Source: Verrucomicrobiota bacterium (GTDB lineage Bacteria; Verrucomicrobiota; Verrucomicrobiia; Limisphaerales; JADJPG01). From it: a DNA stretch of 64,000 bases. Below, one piece after another: positions 1 to 8,607 of this stretch. The position numbers and the translations under genes are program-made. The stretch is taken from positions 1-64,000 of the forward strand of contig JADJPG010000003.1 in assembly GCA_016713365.1 (NCBI GenBank), in the 5' to 3' direction. Position 1 is the first letter of the stretch, and each line of letters opens with the position of its first letter. Below the pieces are notes generated by a model. It was not told the DNA's origin and ran no database searches. It saw only the letters and a list, made by a program, of their open reading frames with translations.

Positions 1-953
1 AACTCCCACGCCTGGTCGTAGCGGAAGGAAACCAGCGGGTCGCCCGCGCCCGGGTCGCGCGGCGAACCTGGCCAGGTCCAAAACTCCTTCGGCACCGAGA
101 GCGCCTTGAGCCCAGGACCGCCGACCTGACCATACTGAAGCTCGTTCCACGTGCCCGTCGTGAAACTGAAGCTCGCGGCGCTGCCGTTGAGCTCCACGCG
201 ATCCGGACTGCGCCAGCTTTCGTTCACGCCGCTGGCGAGCTTGGAGCTTTCCAGCACGCCGCTGGCGCCGCCGTCGAACTCGGCGAGAATCGCCACCCAG
301 TCGTCGGTGTCATTCGGCGCGCCACCGCGAATCGGGGTAAGATTCTTGATATTCGCCACCAGACGTTTCATCGGGCCGATCAGAAGATGAGCGAAATCGA
401 TGCGGTGGCTGAGCATGTCACCAATCTCACCCGTGGCCGCGAGTTTCTTCACCTGACGCCAGCCTACATTGCGCGTGCCCCAGTCCTGTAACCGGCACGA
501 GCGGTAATGATACGGCTGCCCAAGGTCGCCGCGCTTCACAAGGTGATCGAGGTAACGCATCGCCGGAACGAACCGGTAGGTGAACGCCGTCATGTGCCGG
601 ACGTTCGCGCGATCGGCCGCTTCAGCCATCTGCACCGCCTCGACGTAGCTCATGGCGATAGGTTTCTCGCAGAGAACGTGTTTCCCGGCCGCGATGGCCG
701 CCAGCGCGATGGGGCCGTGGGTGAAGTTCGGCGTGGCGATGATGACGGCGTGGACATCATCGCGCTTCACGATGTCCTCGTAGCTGGTGGATGCGACTGT
801 GACCCCGGTCTGTTGCTTCGCGGTCTCCAGCGTCGCCGCGTTGGCGTCGCAGAGCGCGACGACCTTGGTATCCGGGCAGAGGGCGAGTCCGGGAAGATGA
901 TTCTGAAGAGTGATGCCGCCACAGCCAACAATCGCAACGCCGATGGATTTCAT
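1..953 (-). CDS. Gfo/Idh/MocA family oxidoreductase (3' end outside window)
   Basis: Read from an ATG at 953 to the left edge: 317 codons without a stop, so the C-terminus is missing. The N-terminus MKSIGVAIVGCGGI is a Rossmann NAD(P)-binding motif (GxGxxG-like). About 90 residues in comes the family signature CEKPIAMSY (the EKP lysine), followed by a TYRFVPAMRYL segment and the beta-sheet substrate domain. These proteins are usually NAD(P)-dependent sugar or inositol dehydrogenases, or glycosidase-like redox enzymes; the substrate cannot be read here. No signal peptide is seen, so it is probably cytoplasmic. It is divergent from uppP, with 135 bases and a heptamer repeat between them. Confidence 0.9.
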   Translation of the reverse strand, partial: MKSIGVAIVGCGGITLQNHLPGLALCPDTKVVALCDANAATLETAKQQTGVTVASTSYEDIVKRDDVHAVIIATPNFTHGPIALAAIAAGKHVLCEKPIAMSYVEAVQMAEAADRANVRHMTAFTYRFVPAMRYLDHLVKRGDLGQPYHYRSCRLQDWGTRNVGWRQVKKLAATGEIGDMLSHRIDFAHLLIGPMKRLVANIKNLTPIRGGAPNDTDDWVAILAEFDGGASGVLESSKLASGVNESWRSPDRVELNGSAASFSFTTGTWNELQYGQVGGPGLKALSVPKEFWTWPGSPRDPGAGDPLVSFRYDQAWE

Positions 954-1004
954 GGGTCAAAGAGTTCGCAACAATCGATAACGGTCGGCGAGTATGCCGT
1001 CGGG

Positions 1005-1032
1005 GTTCCAAGTTCCAAGTTCCAAGTTCCAG
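1005..1032. repeat. Tandem heptamer repeat (GTTCCAA)n
   Basis: Three perfect GTTCCAA units and a fourth ending in G lie in the divergent intergenic region between the oxidoreductase and uppP. No function is evident. It could be a slippage-prone simple repeat or part of a dispersed intergenic element. Confidence 0.8.
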
Positions 1033-1088
1033 TTCTGCGCGCCGATTGCGGCTTGTCACGGGCGAGCATTTCCCTTCTAAGAAGGCCG

Positions 1089-1874
1089 GTGAACATCTGG
1101 GAAATCATTATCTTGGGCATCGTCGAGGGCGTGACAGAGTTTCTGCCGATCTCTTCCACCGGTCACCTCATCCTCGTGGAACGCTGGCTGAAACTCGCCA
1201 CGCATCCGACCGAGATGTTCAACGTCGTCATTCAATCCGGGGCCGTCATCGCCGTGGCGGTGGTTTTCTGGAACCGGCTCAAGGACATGGTCACCCACTG
1301 GAAATCACCCGAGGTGCAACAATTCGCGCTCAAGATCGCAGTGTCTTTCTTCATCACGGGCGTCGGCGGCTTGGTGTTGAAAAAACTGGGCTTGAAGCTC
1401 CCGGAAACCGCGGCGCCCGTCGCGTGGGCCACGCTGATTGGCGGCGTGGTCATTCTCGCGATGGAACGTTGGCTGAAGGGAAAACCCGGCTCGAACGACA
1501 TCACCTGGACCGTCGCCATCGCCGTCGCTGGCGCGCAATTGCTTGCTGCGGCGTTTCCCGGCACGTCGCGCTCCGGCGCCTCGATCATCATCGCCCTGCT
1601 CTGCGGCATCGCCCGGCCGGCGGCGACCGAGTTTTCGTTTCTCGTGGGCGTTCCGACGCTGATCGCTGCCGGTGGCTATACGATGTTGAAATCGTTCAAC
1701 GAACCCCACGAACCGTGGTGGCAAATCGGGCTCGGCACTTTCGTTTCCGCCGTCACCGCTTTCATCGTCGTGCGCTGGCTGTTGCAATTCGTGCGCAGCC
1801 ACACGTTCGTCATCTTCGGCTGGTACCGAATCGTGCTCGGCGGACTCATCCTCGGATTCATCGTCTTCGGTTGA
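1089..1874 (+). CDS. uppP: Undecaprenyl-diphosphate phosphatase UppP (BacA family)
   Basis: Integral membrane enzyme that dephosphorylates undecaprenyl pyrophosphate to recycle the lipid carrier of peptidoglycan and O-antigen synthesis. The product is 261 residues, normal for UppP. Near the N-terminus it has the first family motif EGVTEFLPISSTGH (Glu17, Ser23, His26), and around residue 156 the second motif PGTSRSG with the conserved arginine. Several hydrophobic helices follow. The frame is open much further upstream, but homology begins at NIWEIIILG, so I chose the GTG at 1089, preceded by AAGAAGG three bases away. The next gene also acts on the cell wall. Confidence 0.93.
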   Translation: MNIWEIIILGIVEGVTEFLPISSTGHLILVERWLKLATHPTEMFNVVIQSGAVIAVAVVFWNRLKDMVTHWKSPEVQQFALKIAVSFFITGVGGLVLKKLGLKLPETAAPVAWATLIGGVVILAMERWLKGKPGSNDITWTVAIAVAGAQLLAAAFPGTSRSGASIIIALLCGIARPAATEFSFLVGVPTLIAAGGYTMLKSFNEPHEPWWQIGLGTFVSAVTAFIVVRWLLQFVRSHTFVIFGWYRIVLGGLILGFIVFG

Positions 1875-1941
1875 GCGCTCACGAAACCGGTTTTCCCGCT
1901 GGCGTTCAGTGCGTGGATTTGGTGACCTCGCGCCATCGCTT

Positions 1942-4398
1942 ATGAAAACCGTCGTTCGCGGAACTCGCTCCCGCCTTCCTGACCTCGCTGCGCTGCTTCT
2001 CGCGCTCTCCTTCACCGCATCGCTGGTCGCCGCTCCGGCGTTCAAGCCCGCGCGGCTCGCCGAGATGGATGCCGCCATCACGAACGCCATCGCGGAGAAG
2101 AACATTCCCGGCGGCGTGCTCTGGGTGGAGCGACAAGGGCTCACCTACCACAAGGCTTTCGGAAAACGTGCGCTCGTTCCCGCGGCGGAGAACATCAGCG
2201 AGGACACCATCTTCGACGCCGCTTCACTCACGAAGGTCATCTCCACCGCGCCTGCCGTCATGCTGCTGGTCGAGCGCGGTCAGGTGAAACTCGAAGCGCC
2301 GGTGCGCACTTACATCCCGGAGTTTCGCGGGGAAGGCACCGATGGCATCACCGTGCGGCATCTGCTCACGCACACGTCCGGGTTGAAGCCCGGCTTGTCC
2401 GCGACTCCGCCGTGGCTCGGCTACGATGTCGGCATCGGCCTCGCCTGCGTGGAAAAGGCGACCAACGCGCCCGGCACCACGTTCCGCTACAGCGACATCA
2501 ACTTCATCCTGCTCGGCGAAATCGTGCAGCGCGTCTCCCAGCGCAAGTTGAACGATTTTGTCGCGACTGAGATCTTCGGCCCGCTGCGGATGCGCGACAC
2601 CGGTTACCTGCCGTCGTCGAACCAGCTCGCCCGTATCGCGCCGACCGAGCAGACGACCAACGGCATGTTGCGCGGCGTGGTGCATGATCCGACTTCACGG
2701 CGCATGGGCGGCGTCACGGGACACGCCGGGCTGTTCACCACGGCGAATGATCTCGCGCGCTTCGCACGCATGATGCTCAACGGCGGCGAGCTCGACGGCG
2801 TGCGCGTTTTCAAGCCGGAGACGTTGAAGTTGATGACTTCCGTGCAATCGCCCGACGCCGTCCAGAGCCGGCGCGGACTCGGTTGGGACATTGATTCGCC
2901 CTACAGCCGGCCCCGCGGCAGCGTGTTCCCGCGCGGCTCGTACGGGCACACGGGCTGGACGGGCACGGCGATCTGGATCGATCCGTTTTCGAAGACGTTC
3001 TGGATCTTCCTCTCGAACCGCGTGCATCCCGACGGCAAAGGCAACGTGCTCCCGCTCTACCTCACGCTCGGCACGCTCGCCGCGAAGGCGGTGGATGGCT
3101 TCGAATTTGGCGCGGTGCAAGAACAGCTTCCGTTCCGCGCGAACTTCATCGCGGCCGCGGTGGACACGAATGCTATCGCCAAGACGAACAACCTCTTCGC
3201 GCCGCGTCCGGCGTTGCCTGGCGTGCTCAATGGCATCGACGTGCTGGTGAAACAAAACTTTGCGCCGTTGAAGAGGAAGCGCATCGGGCTGGTCACGAAT
3301 CACACCGGCCAGGATCGCTGGCGGAATGCGACGATTGATCTGCTCTTCCACGCGCCGGACGTGCAGCTCAAGGCGCTCTTCAGCCCCGAACACGGCATCC
3401 GCGGCGCGCTCGACGAAGCGGTGGGCGACAGTGTGGATGAAATCACCGGCCTGCCGGTTTACAGCCTGTATCCGAAGTCGCCGGCTAAGAAGAAGGACCA
3501 GTCCGAGAAGGATTACAACGCGCTGATCAACCAGCTCCGCTCGCCGCAACCCGCCGCGCTGGCGGACCTCGACGCGCTCGTGTTCGACATTCAGGACATC
3601 GGCTGCCGTTTCTACACTTACGTCGCCACGATGGGCTTGTGCATGGAAGCCGCCGCGCGCGCCGGCATTCCGTTCTACGTGCTGGACCGCGTGAATCCGA
3701 TTAACGGCGTCGCCGTCGAAGGCCCGGTTTACCAGGGCGACCCGCACTTCGTGGCGTGGCACGACATTCCGCTGCGCCACGGCATGACCGTGGGCGAGCT
3801 CGCGCAGATGATTAACGCCGAGCGCAAGGTGACCGCGAAACTGACGGTCATTCCCGTCGAAGGTTGGAAGCGCGATTTGTGGTTCGACGAAACCGGCCAG
3901 CCGTGGCGGCATCCCTCGCCGAACATGCGCAGCGTGAACGCGGCGACGTTGTATCCGGGCACAGGCTTGCACGAATCCGCCCTCTCCGTCGGACGCGGCA
4001 CCGACACGCCGTTTGAGATCGTTGGCGCGCCGTACATTGACGACCTCGTGTTCACTGCGGCGTTAAACAAGGCGAAGCTGCCTGGCGTGCGCTTCGTGCC
4101 GATTCGTTTCACGCCCACCTACAGCACGTTCAAGGACCGCGAGTGCGGCGGCGCGGCCATCGTGGTAACTGACCGCGAGAAGTTGCAGGCGGTGGACGTC
4201 GGCATCGTCATCGCACTTACGGCGCAGCGGCTGTATCCCAAGGACTACGCGCTCGACAAGACGAAGGTGCTGCTGCGCGAACCGACGACGCATGAATCGA
4301 TCGTCGCGGGCGGTTCGCTGAACTTCATCAAGTCGCAGTGGAAGGGCGAACTGGAGCAGTTCAAGAAACGCCGGGCGAAGTATCTGATCTACAAGTAA
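1942..4398 (+). CDS. Secreted beta-lactamase-fold serine hydrolase fused to NamZ-type exo-N-acetylmuramidase (DUF1343)
   Basis: An 818-residue two-domain protein with a signal peptide (LAALLLALSFTASLVAAP). Residues about 30-400 are a class C beta-lactamase/PBP4-like hydrolase: SxxK at Ser95-Lys98 (SLTK), Tyr183-Ser-Asp in the YxN position, and HTG at 336-338 replacing KTG. Residues about 425-818 are a NamZ/DUF1343 domain with SPEHG (Glu483, likely catalytic), DIQDIGCRFYTY, and PSPNM...PGTGLHES. Characterised NamZ enzymes release MurNAc from the non-reducing end of peptidoglycan fragments. Both halves look intact, so one periplasmic polypeptide may trim peptide or ester groups and sugars. An upstream GTG at 1909 is possible, but the ATG at 1942 places the signal peptide better. 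Confidence 0.9.
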   Translation: MKTVVRGTRSRLPDLAALLLALSFTASLVAAPAFKPARLAEMDAAITNAIAEKNIPGGVLWVERQGLTYHKAFGKRALVPAAENISEDTIFDAASLTKVISTAPAVMLLVERGQVKLEAPVRTYIPEFRGEGTDGITVRHLLTHTSGLKPGLSATPPWLGYDVGIGLACVEKATNAPGTTFRYSDINFILLGEIVQRVSQRKLNDFVATEIFGPLRMRDTGYLPSSNQLARIAPTEQTTNGMLRGVVHDPTSRRMGGVTGHAGLFTTANDLARFARMMLNGGELDGVRVFKPETLKLMTSVQSPDAVQSRRGLGWDIDSPYSRPRGSVFPRGSYGHTGWTGTAIWIDPFSKTFWIFLSNRVHPDGKGNVLPLYLTLGTLAAKAVDGFEFGAVQEQLPFRANFIAAAVDTNAIAKTNNLFAPRPALPGVLNGIDVLVKQNFAPLKRKRIGLVTNHTGQDRWRNATIDLLFHAPDVQLKALFSPEHGIRGALDEAVGDSVDEITGLPVYSLYPKSPAKKKDQSEKDYNALINQLRSPQPAALADLDALVFDIQDIGCRFYTYVATMGLCMEAAARAGIPFYVLDRVNPINGVAVEGPVYQGDPHFVAWHDIPLRHGMTVGELAQMINAERKVTAKLTVIPVEGWKRDLWFDETGQPWRHPSPNMRSVNAATLYPGTGLHESALSVGRGTDTPFEIVGAPYIDDLVFTAALNKAKLPGVRFVPIRFTPTYSTFKDRECGGAAIVVTDREKLQAVDVGIVIALTAQRLYPKDYALDKTKVLLREPTTHESIVAGGSLNFIKSQWKGELEQFKKRRAKYLIYK

Positions 4399-4586
4399 GG
4401 GTGGAGCGCTCCTCTCTGGCTGACAGCGCGCGCGGGGTGGAAGGTGGGAGCAGACCCCAGGTTGGTAGCGAGGGCTTCAGGCTGGCGAAGGCCCAAGCGC
4501 GCTGGGGGGGAGCTGGCGGTTGTCGTACGAGAAAACGCGATGCTACATTCTCGGCTACCTGCGGGCCTTGGGTTTTCATCAACTAA
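4399..4586. other. Intergenic region, convergent
   Basis: This lies between the ends of the NamZ fusion gene and the minus-strand hypothetical gene. I see no gene and no convincing terminator; a G-rich run (seven Gs) lies near 4503-4510. Confidence 0.5.
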
Positions 4587-5060
4587 TCAGCTTCGGCGAA
4601 TCTTTGGTGCGTGCGGTGGCTCGGCGGGCTTGTTCGTGGGCCAGAGCTCGACGGTCATTCCGGGCTGCCACGGCACCAGCTTTTTGTTCACGACGAGCGC
4701 GCGGGGCATCAGCTCGACTTCGTGCCCGAGCAAATTGAACGTCACCACGCCGGGCAAGAAGGTCAGGTCCTCGAAAATCACGCTGCCGAAAGGCACCGGC
4801 TGTTTCACGCGATCGAAGGTCATCTGCGCCGAAGTATTGGTCACGCTCTCGCCGTGCACGATCACGCGGGCGTTGGTGATGCTCAAATACGGCTGTGTGA
4901 CCACCAAGGTCGCGTCGCCGCCGGCCGCCGCTTGAAAGTCAACCTGCCACGGGCCCTTGGTCAGGCGCGATTTCTCGATCCAGAAAAAGAGCGCCAGATA
5001 CACCGCCAGCACTGCCGCAAACAGCAGAGCCACTTTCTTCACCGTCAGGCCAGATTTCAT
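4587..5060 (-). CDS. Hypothetical membrane-anchored protein
   Basis: A 157-residue protein of no recognised family. It begins with a lysine-containing N-region and one hydrophobic helix (about residues 9-27, VALLFAAVLAVYLALFFWI), followed by a beta-rich domain without cysteines and a proline-rich end (NKPAEPPHAPK). This suggests an inner-membrane anchor with a periplasmic domain. It is divergent from dprA, with about 150 bases between them. Confidence 0.7.
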   Translation of the reverse strand: MKSGLTVKKVALLFAAVLAVYLALFFWIEKSRLTKGPWQVDFQAAAGGDATLVVTQPYLSITNARVIVHGESVTNTSAQMTFDRVKQPVPFGSVIFEDLTFLPGVVTFNLLGHEVELMPRALVVNKKLVPWQPGMTVELWPTNKPAEPPHAPKIRRS

Positions 5061-5211
5061 TCGCGCAAATCGTGTGAGGTCGGAGTGGTCGAGTCAAGGG
5101 TGGGCCGGGAAGAGTCTTTTGCCGGGAACCTCCCCCGCCGCAGTCCCAGTCCCGGACCGCGCTTCCAGCGCGGGCTTGCTCCGGGCTGGCAAACACGCTA
5201 TTTCACCGCGC

Positions 5212-6321
5212 ATGGATTCCAGGGAAGCGTTCATCGCCCTGAACATGATCGAGCGGGTCGGCCCGGTGCGCGTGCGCCAGTTGCTCGAACATTTCGGCGA
5301 GGCACCGGCCATTCTCCGCGCCTCACGGCAACAACTGCTCGCCGTTCATGGCATCGGGCCGGACACGGCGGATTCGATCGTGAACTGGGAAAAAACCGTC
5401 GACCTCAGCGGCGAGCTGAAACGCATCGCGGAGTTCGGCTGCCACGTCTTGATTCAAGACGACGAGAACTACCCGCCGTCGCTCCGGGAGATTTACGATC
5501 CGCCCATCGTGCTCTATGTGAAAGGCACGCTCGACGCGAAAGACCGCAACAGCGTCGCCATTGTCGGCTCGCGCCAGACGACTCATTACGGCTTGGAAGT
5601 CGCGCGCAAGTTTGGCTACCAGCTCGGCTACGTGGGCGTTACGACCGTGAGCGGCGGCGCGCGCGGTATCGACACCGCGGCGCATCAGGGCGCGCTGAAT
5701 GCCAAAGGCCGCACCATCGCGGTCCTCGGCACGGGCATCAACATCGTCTTCCCTCCGGAGAACGCGGAACTCTTCGACCGTATCTCGACGAGCGGAGCGA
5801 TCATCACGCAGTTTCCGTTTAACCGTCAGGCGGACAAACAGACCTTCCCGATTCGCAATCGCATCGTCGCCGGCATGACGCTCGGCACGGTCGTGGTGGA
5901 AGCAAACCTCAGCAGCGGCGCGCTGATCACGGCGAATTTCGCGACGGAATACGGACGGCAAATCTTCGCGGTGCCGGGCCGGATCGATTCGCCGCGCAGC
6001 AAGGGTTGTCACGAATTGATCAAGGCCGGCGCGAAACTGTGCGAAGGTGCCGAGGATATCCTGAGCGAGTTCGAGTATCTCTTCCCGAAGCCGAATCGTC
6101 CCGCGTCGCCGAACGAAACCGGCGTGCTGCCCGCGCTGACTCTCTCCGCGAATGAACAGGCCGTTTACGACACGTTGAAGTCGGACGGCGAGATCGGCAT
6201 CGACGAAGTCATTCGCTTCAGCGGCCTGCCGAGTTCCGCGGCGTCCGTGGCGCTGCTCAGCCTCGAAATGAAACGGCTGATCAAGCAGCTGCCCGGAAAG
6301 ATGTTTGTGCGCAATCGCTAG
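5212..6321 (+). CDS. dprA: DNA-processing protein DprA (Smf)
   Basis: Protects incoming single-stranded DNA and loads RecA during natural transformation. The product is 369 residues from the ATG at 5212; the upstream open frame lacks homology. An N-terminal helix-hairpin-helix/SAM-like region (IERVGPVRVRQLLEHFG, VHGIGPDTA) precedes the Rossmann core, with VGSRQTT near residue 118, SGGARGIDTAAHQGAL, and VLGTGINIVFPPEN. FPIRNRIVAGM and a C-terminal winged-helix domain (SDGEIGIDEVIRFSGLPSSAASVALLSLEMK) complete the usual architecture. Its TAG stop shares a CTAG tetramer with the stop of the convergent kup gene, so the two genes overlap by four bases. Confidence 0.95.
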   Translation: MDSREAFIALNMIERVGPVRVRQLLEHFGEAPAILRASRQQLLAVHGIGPDTADSIVNWEKTVDLSGELKRIAEFGCHVLIQDDENYPPSLREIYDPPIVLYVKGTLDAKDRNSVAIVGSRQTTHYGLEVARKFGYQLGYVGVTTVSGGARGIDTAAHQGALNAKGRTIAVLGTGINIVFPPENAELFDRISTSGAIITQFPFNRQADKQTFPIRNRIVAGMTLGTVVVEANLSSGALITANFATEYGRQIFAVPGRIDSPRSKGCHELIKAGAKLCEGAEDILSEFEYLFPKPNRPASPNETGVLPALTLSANEQAVYDTLKSDGEIGIDEVIRFSGLPSSAASVALLSLEMKRLIKQLPGKMFVRNR

Positions 6322-8198
6322 AACTCGACCTGCATTCCGAGTTCCACGACGCGGTTGGCCGGAAGGTTAAAGAAGGCCGTCGCCGGCTGCGCGTTGCTCG
6401 AAAGGAAGGCAAACACTCTCTCCCGCCACAGCGCCATTCCGGGGCGCTTAGATGGGATGATGGTTTCCCGCGAGAGAAAGAAGGTGGTGTCCGCTTCCCG
6501 AAGTTCGAGCCCCAGGGGCACGCATGCGGCGAGGAGCTCCGCGATCGTGACGCGCTCCATGAAGCCGCACTTGCACATCACGCGGAACAGCCCATGACCC
6601 AACTCCTCGACCTTCACGCGCTCGTCGGCATTCACGTGGGGCGCTTCGATGACGTTGACGGTGAGAACCACCGAGCGTTGATGCAGCACGCGATTGTGTT
6701 TGAGATTGTGCAGCAGCGCGAGCGGAGTGCCGTTCGGATTGCCGCTCATAAAAACCGCCGTGCCTTTCACGCGATGCGGCGGGTCCTGCGCGATGCTTTG
6801 GATGAAGACATCCAGCGGCAACACGCTAGCCGCGAGCCGTTGCCCCAGCAGCCGGCGGCCGGTTTTCCAGGTCGTCATGATGGTGAAAAGAAGCCCGCCA
6901 ATCACCAGCGGGAACCAGCCGCCATGGAGAATCTTGAGCGCGTTGGCTCCGAAGAACGCGAGTTCGAGCACCAGGAATCCGCCGCACAGGAGCCCGGCTT
7001 GCAGCGGCGTCCATCGCCAGAGTTTCTGCGCGGCGTAGAAGAAGAGAATTGTGGTGATGACCATCGTCAGCGTCACCGCGATGCCGTACGCCGCGGCGAG
7101 CCGGCTGGAGCTTTGGAAGCCGAGCACGAGCGCGATGCACGAGAGCATGAGAATCCAGTTCACCAGCGGCAGATAGATCTGCCCACGCTCATGCGCCGAA
7201 GTGTGGCGAATCTCCATGCGCGGCAGATAACCGAGCTGAATCGCCTGCATGGAGATCGAGAACGCGCCGGAGATGAGTGCTTGCGACGCGATCACAGCCG
7301 CCATTGTTGCCAGCCCGACCAGCGGATAGAGCGCCCACTGCGGCGCCAGCTTGTAGAAGGGGTTTACCGCCGCCGACGGATCGCTCAGCAGCAACCCGCC
7401 CTGCCCGAGGTAATTCAGCATCAGCGCGGGAAACACGACTGCGAACCACGCGCGGCGGATGGGTTTGGCGCCGAAGTGACCGAGGTCGGCATACAGCGCT
7501 TCCGCTCCCGTCACGGACAGAAAGACCGCCCCGAGCACCACGAACGCAGCAGAGCCGTTGTTGAGCAGAAATTGAAATCCATGATGAGGACTCAACGCGC
7601 CCAACACTTCCGGAGCCATCGCAATGCCTCGAACGCCCAGCGCCGCCAACACCAGAAACCAGACCAGCGTCACCGGCCCGAACGCCCGCCCCATGCCGCC
7701 CGTGCCGACACGCTGCACGGCAAACAGCGCGACGAGAATGACGATGCTCAACGGCACGACGTAGGGCGAGAAGAGCGGAGTGGCCACTTCAAGACCTTCA
7801 ATTGCGCCCAGCACCGTGACGCATGGAGTGAGCATTCCGTCGCCGTAAAGCAACGCCGCGCCGAACACGCCGAGACCAATCAAGATCGCGCGTCGCCGCC
7901 CGGCGACGGGTTCTTCGCCAAACGCGAGGGCCAGGAGAGACAGGATGCCGCCTTCGCCCTTGTTGTCGGCGCGCAGGACGAAAGTGAGGTACTTGAAGCA
8001 GACGATGGCCGTGAGCGACCAAAAGATGAGCGAAAGAATGCCGAGAACACTTTCAGGCGAGACACCAACCGAATGCGCGCCGTGAAAACATTCGCGCAGC
8101 GCATACAGCGGGCTGGTGCCGATGTCGCCATAGACGACGCCCAGCGCGCCCACCATCAGGCCCACCATTCGTTTCGAATCCGACTGAGTCGTTTTCAT
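6318..8198 (-). CDS. kup: Low-affinity potassium transport protein Kup
   Basis: K+ uptake permease of the KUP/HAK/KT family, 626 residues with about 12 membrane helices and a C-terminal cytoplasmic domain. The N-terminus has the family signature GALGVVYGDIGTSPLYALRECF, followed by DNKGEGGILSLLALA and YGDGMLTPCVTVLGA, as in other Kup proteins. The frame stays open upstream to 8390, but that stretch covers the conserved core of a c-di-AMP riboswitch and does not resemble Kup. The ATG at 8198, preceded by GGGAAAG, is therefore the start. Expression is probably controlled by that riboswitch, fitting the role of c-di-AMP in potassium homeostasis. Confidence 0.95.
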   Translation of the reverse strand: MKTTQSDSKRMVGLMVGALGVVYGDIGTSPLYALRECFHGAHSVGVSPESVLGILSLIFWSLTAIVCFKYLTFVLRADNKGEGGILSLLALAFGEEPVAGRRRAILIGLGVFGAALLYGDGMLTPCVTVLGAIEGLEVATPLFSPYVVPLSIVILVALFAVQRVGTGGMGRAFGPVTLVWFLVLAALGVRGIAMAPEVLGALSPHHGFQFLLNNGSAAFVVLGAVFLSVTGAEALYADLGHFGAKPIRRAWFAVVFPALMLNYLGQGGLLLSDPSAAVNPFYKLAPQWALYPLVGLATMAAVIASQALISGAFSISMQAIQLGYLPRMEIRHTSAHERGQIYLPLVNWILMLSCIALVLGFQSSSRLAAAYGIAVTLTMVITTILFFYAAQKLWRWTPLQAGLLCGGFLVLELAFFGANALKILHGGWFPLVIGGLLFTIMTTWKTGRRLLGQRLAASVLPLDVFIQSIAQDPPHRVKGTAVFMSGNPNGTPLALLHNLKHNRVLHQRSVVLTVNVIEAPHVNADERVKVEELGHGLFRVMCKCGFMERVTIAELLAACVPLGLELREADTTFFLSRETIIPSKRPGMALWRERVFAFLSSNAQPATAFFNLPANRVVELGMQVEF

Positions 8199-8302
8199 AA
8201 CTTTCCCGCGTTGACCAAACAACAGGATCGGCGAAAAGCCGCCTGCCGCGCCGGGAGACGCCAGAAAGCGTCCACGGCGATTTACGTCTGGGAGAATCAG
8301 GG

Positions 8303-8322
8303 AAGCTGCCTCAGGCAGTTCT
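8303..8322 (-). promoter_or_regulatory. Hairpin in kup leader, possible riboswitch expression platform
   Basis: On the minus strand CTGCC-TGA-GGCAG forms a short strong hairpin just after the c-di-AMP aptamer and about 110 bases before the kup ATG. No U-tract follows, so it is not a classical terminator. It could take part in Rho-dependent or alternative-structure control, or be incidental. Confidence 0.35.
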
Positions 8323-8324
8323 CG

Positions 8325-8470
8325 AAGTTCGCCCTTCCAAATGCCGACGAGGTTAGCTGACGGGCTCGGCCTTGAAAGTGGCCTTGGCACCAGTTACCCG
8401 GCACCGTTCGCCCCATCCCCGCGCGAATCTTACTACGTCGCACGAGGCGCTTGGGTCCCCCGCATCCGGC
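8325..8470 (-). promoter_or_regulatory. c-di-AMP riboswitch (ydaO/yuaA class) upstream of kup
   Basis: The minus strand contains GTCAGCTAACCTCGTCGGC (8343-8361), the best-conserved block of the ydaO-yuaA aptamer. Upstream in order come GGATGCGGGGGACCCAA, then GGGGATGGGGCGAA, then CCGGGTAACTGG, and downstream GGAAGGGCGAAC, matching the order of conserved blocks in this riboswitch. It lies in the leader of kup. Known members bind c-di-AMP and switch off genes for K+ import and cell-wall turnover. The boundaries are approximate because I did not fold the RNA. Confidence 0.88.
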
Positions 8471-8607
8471 CTCAGGAAGGAGGCCAGATTTAGGCTGCGA
8501 CGGGAGAGAATCATAGCCGGCAAGTCCTGTCAAATTCGCGGCCGTCGCGCAGCCACATCATTGTTTGACCCGACTCGGAGCGATGCCTACACTCCGCCTT
8601 CCGTTTT

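Noticed and set aside
2695..3972. A 425-codon frame opposite the NamZ fusion
   Set aside because: Antisense to intact, motif-bearing coding sequence; no independent support.
6594..8360. A 588-codon open frame opposite kup
   Set aside because: It is the antisense of a clearly conserved Kup protein; GC-rich codon bias keeps the opposite frame open, and the composition (Arg/His/Gln-rich) is not protein-like.
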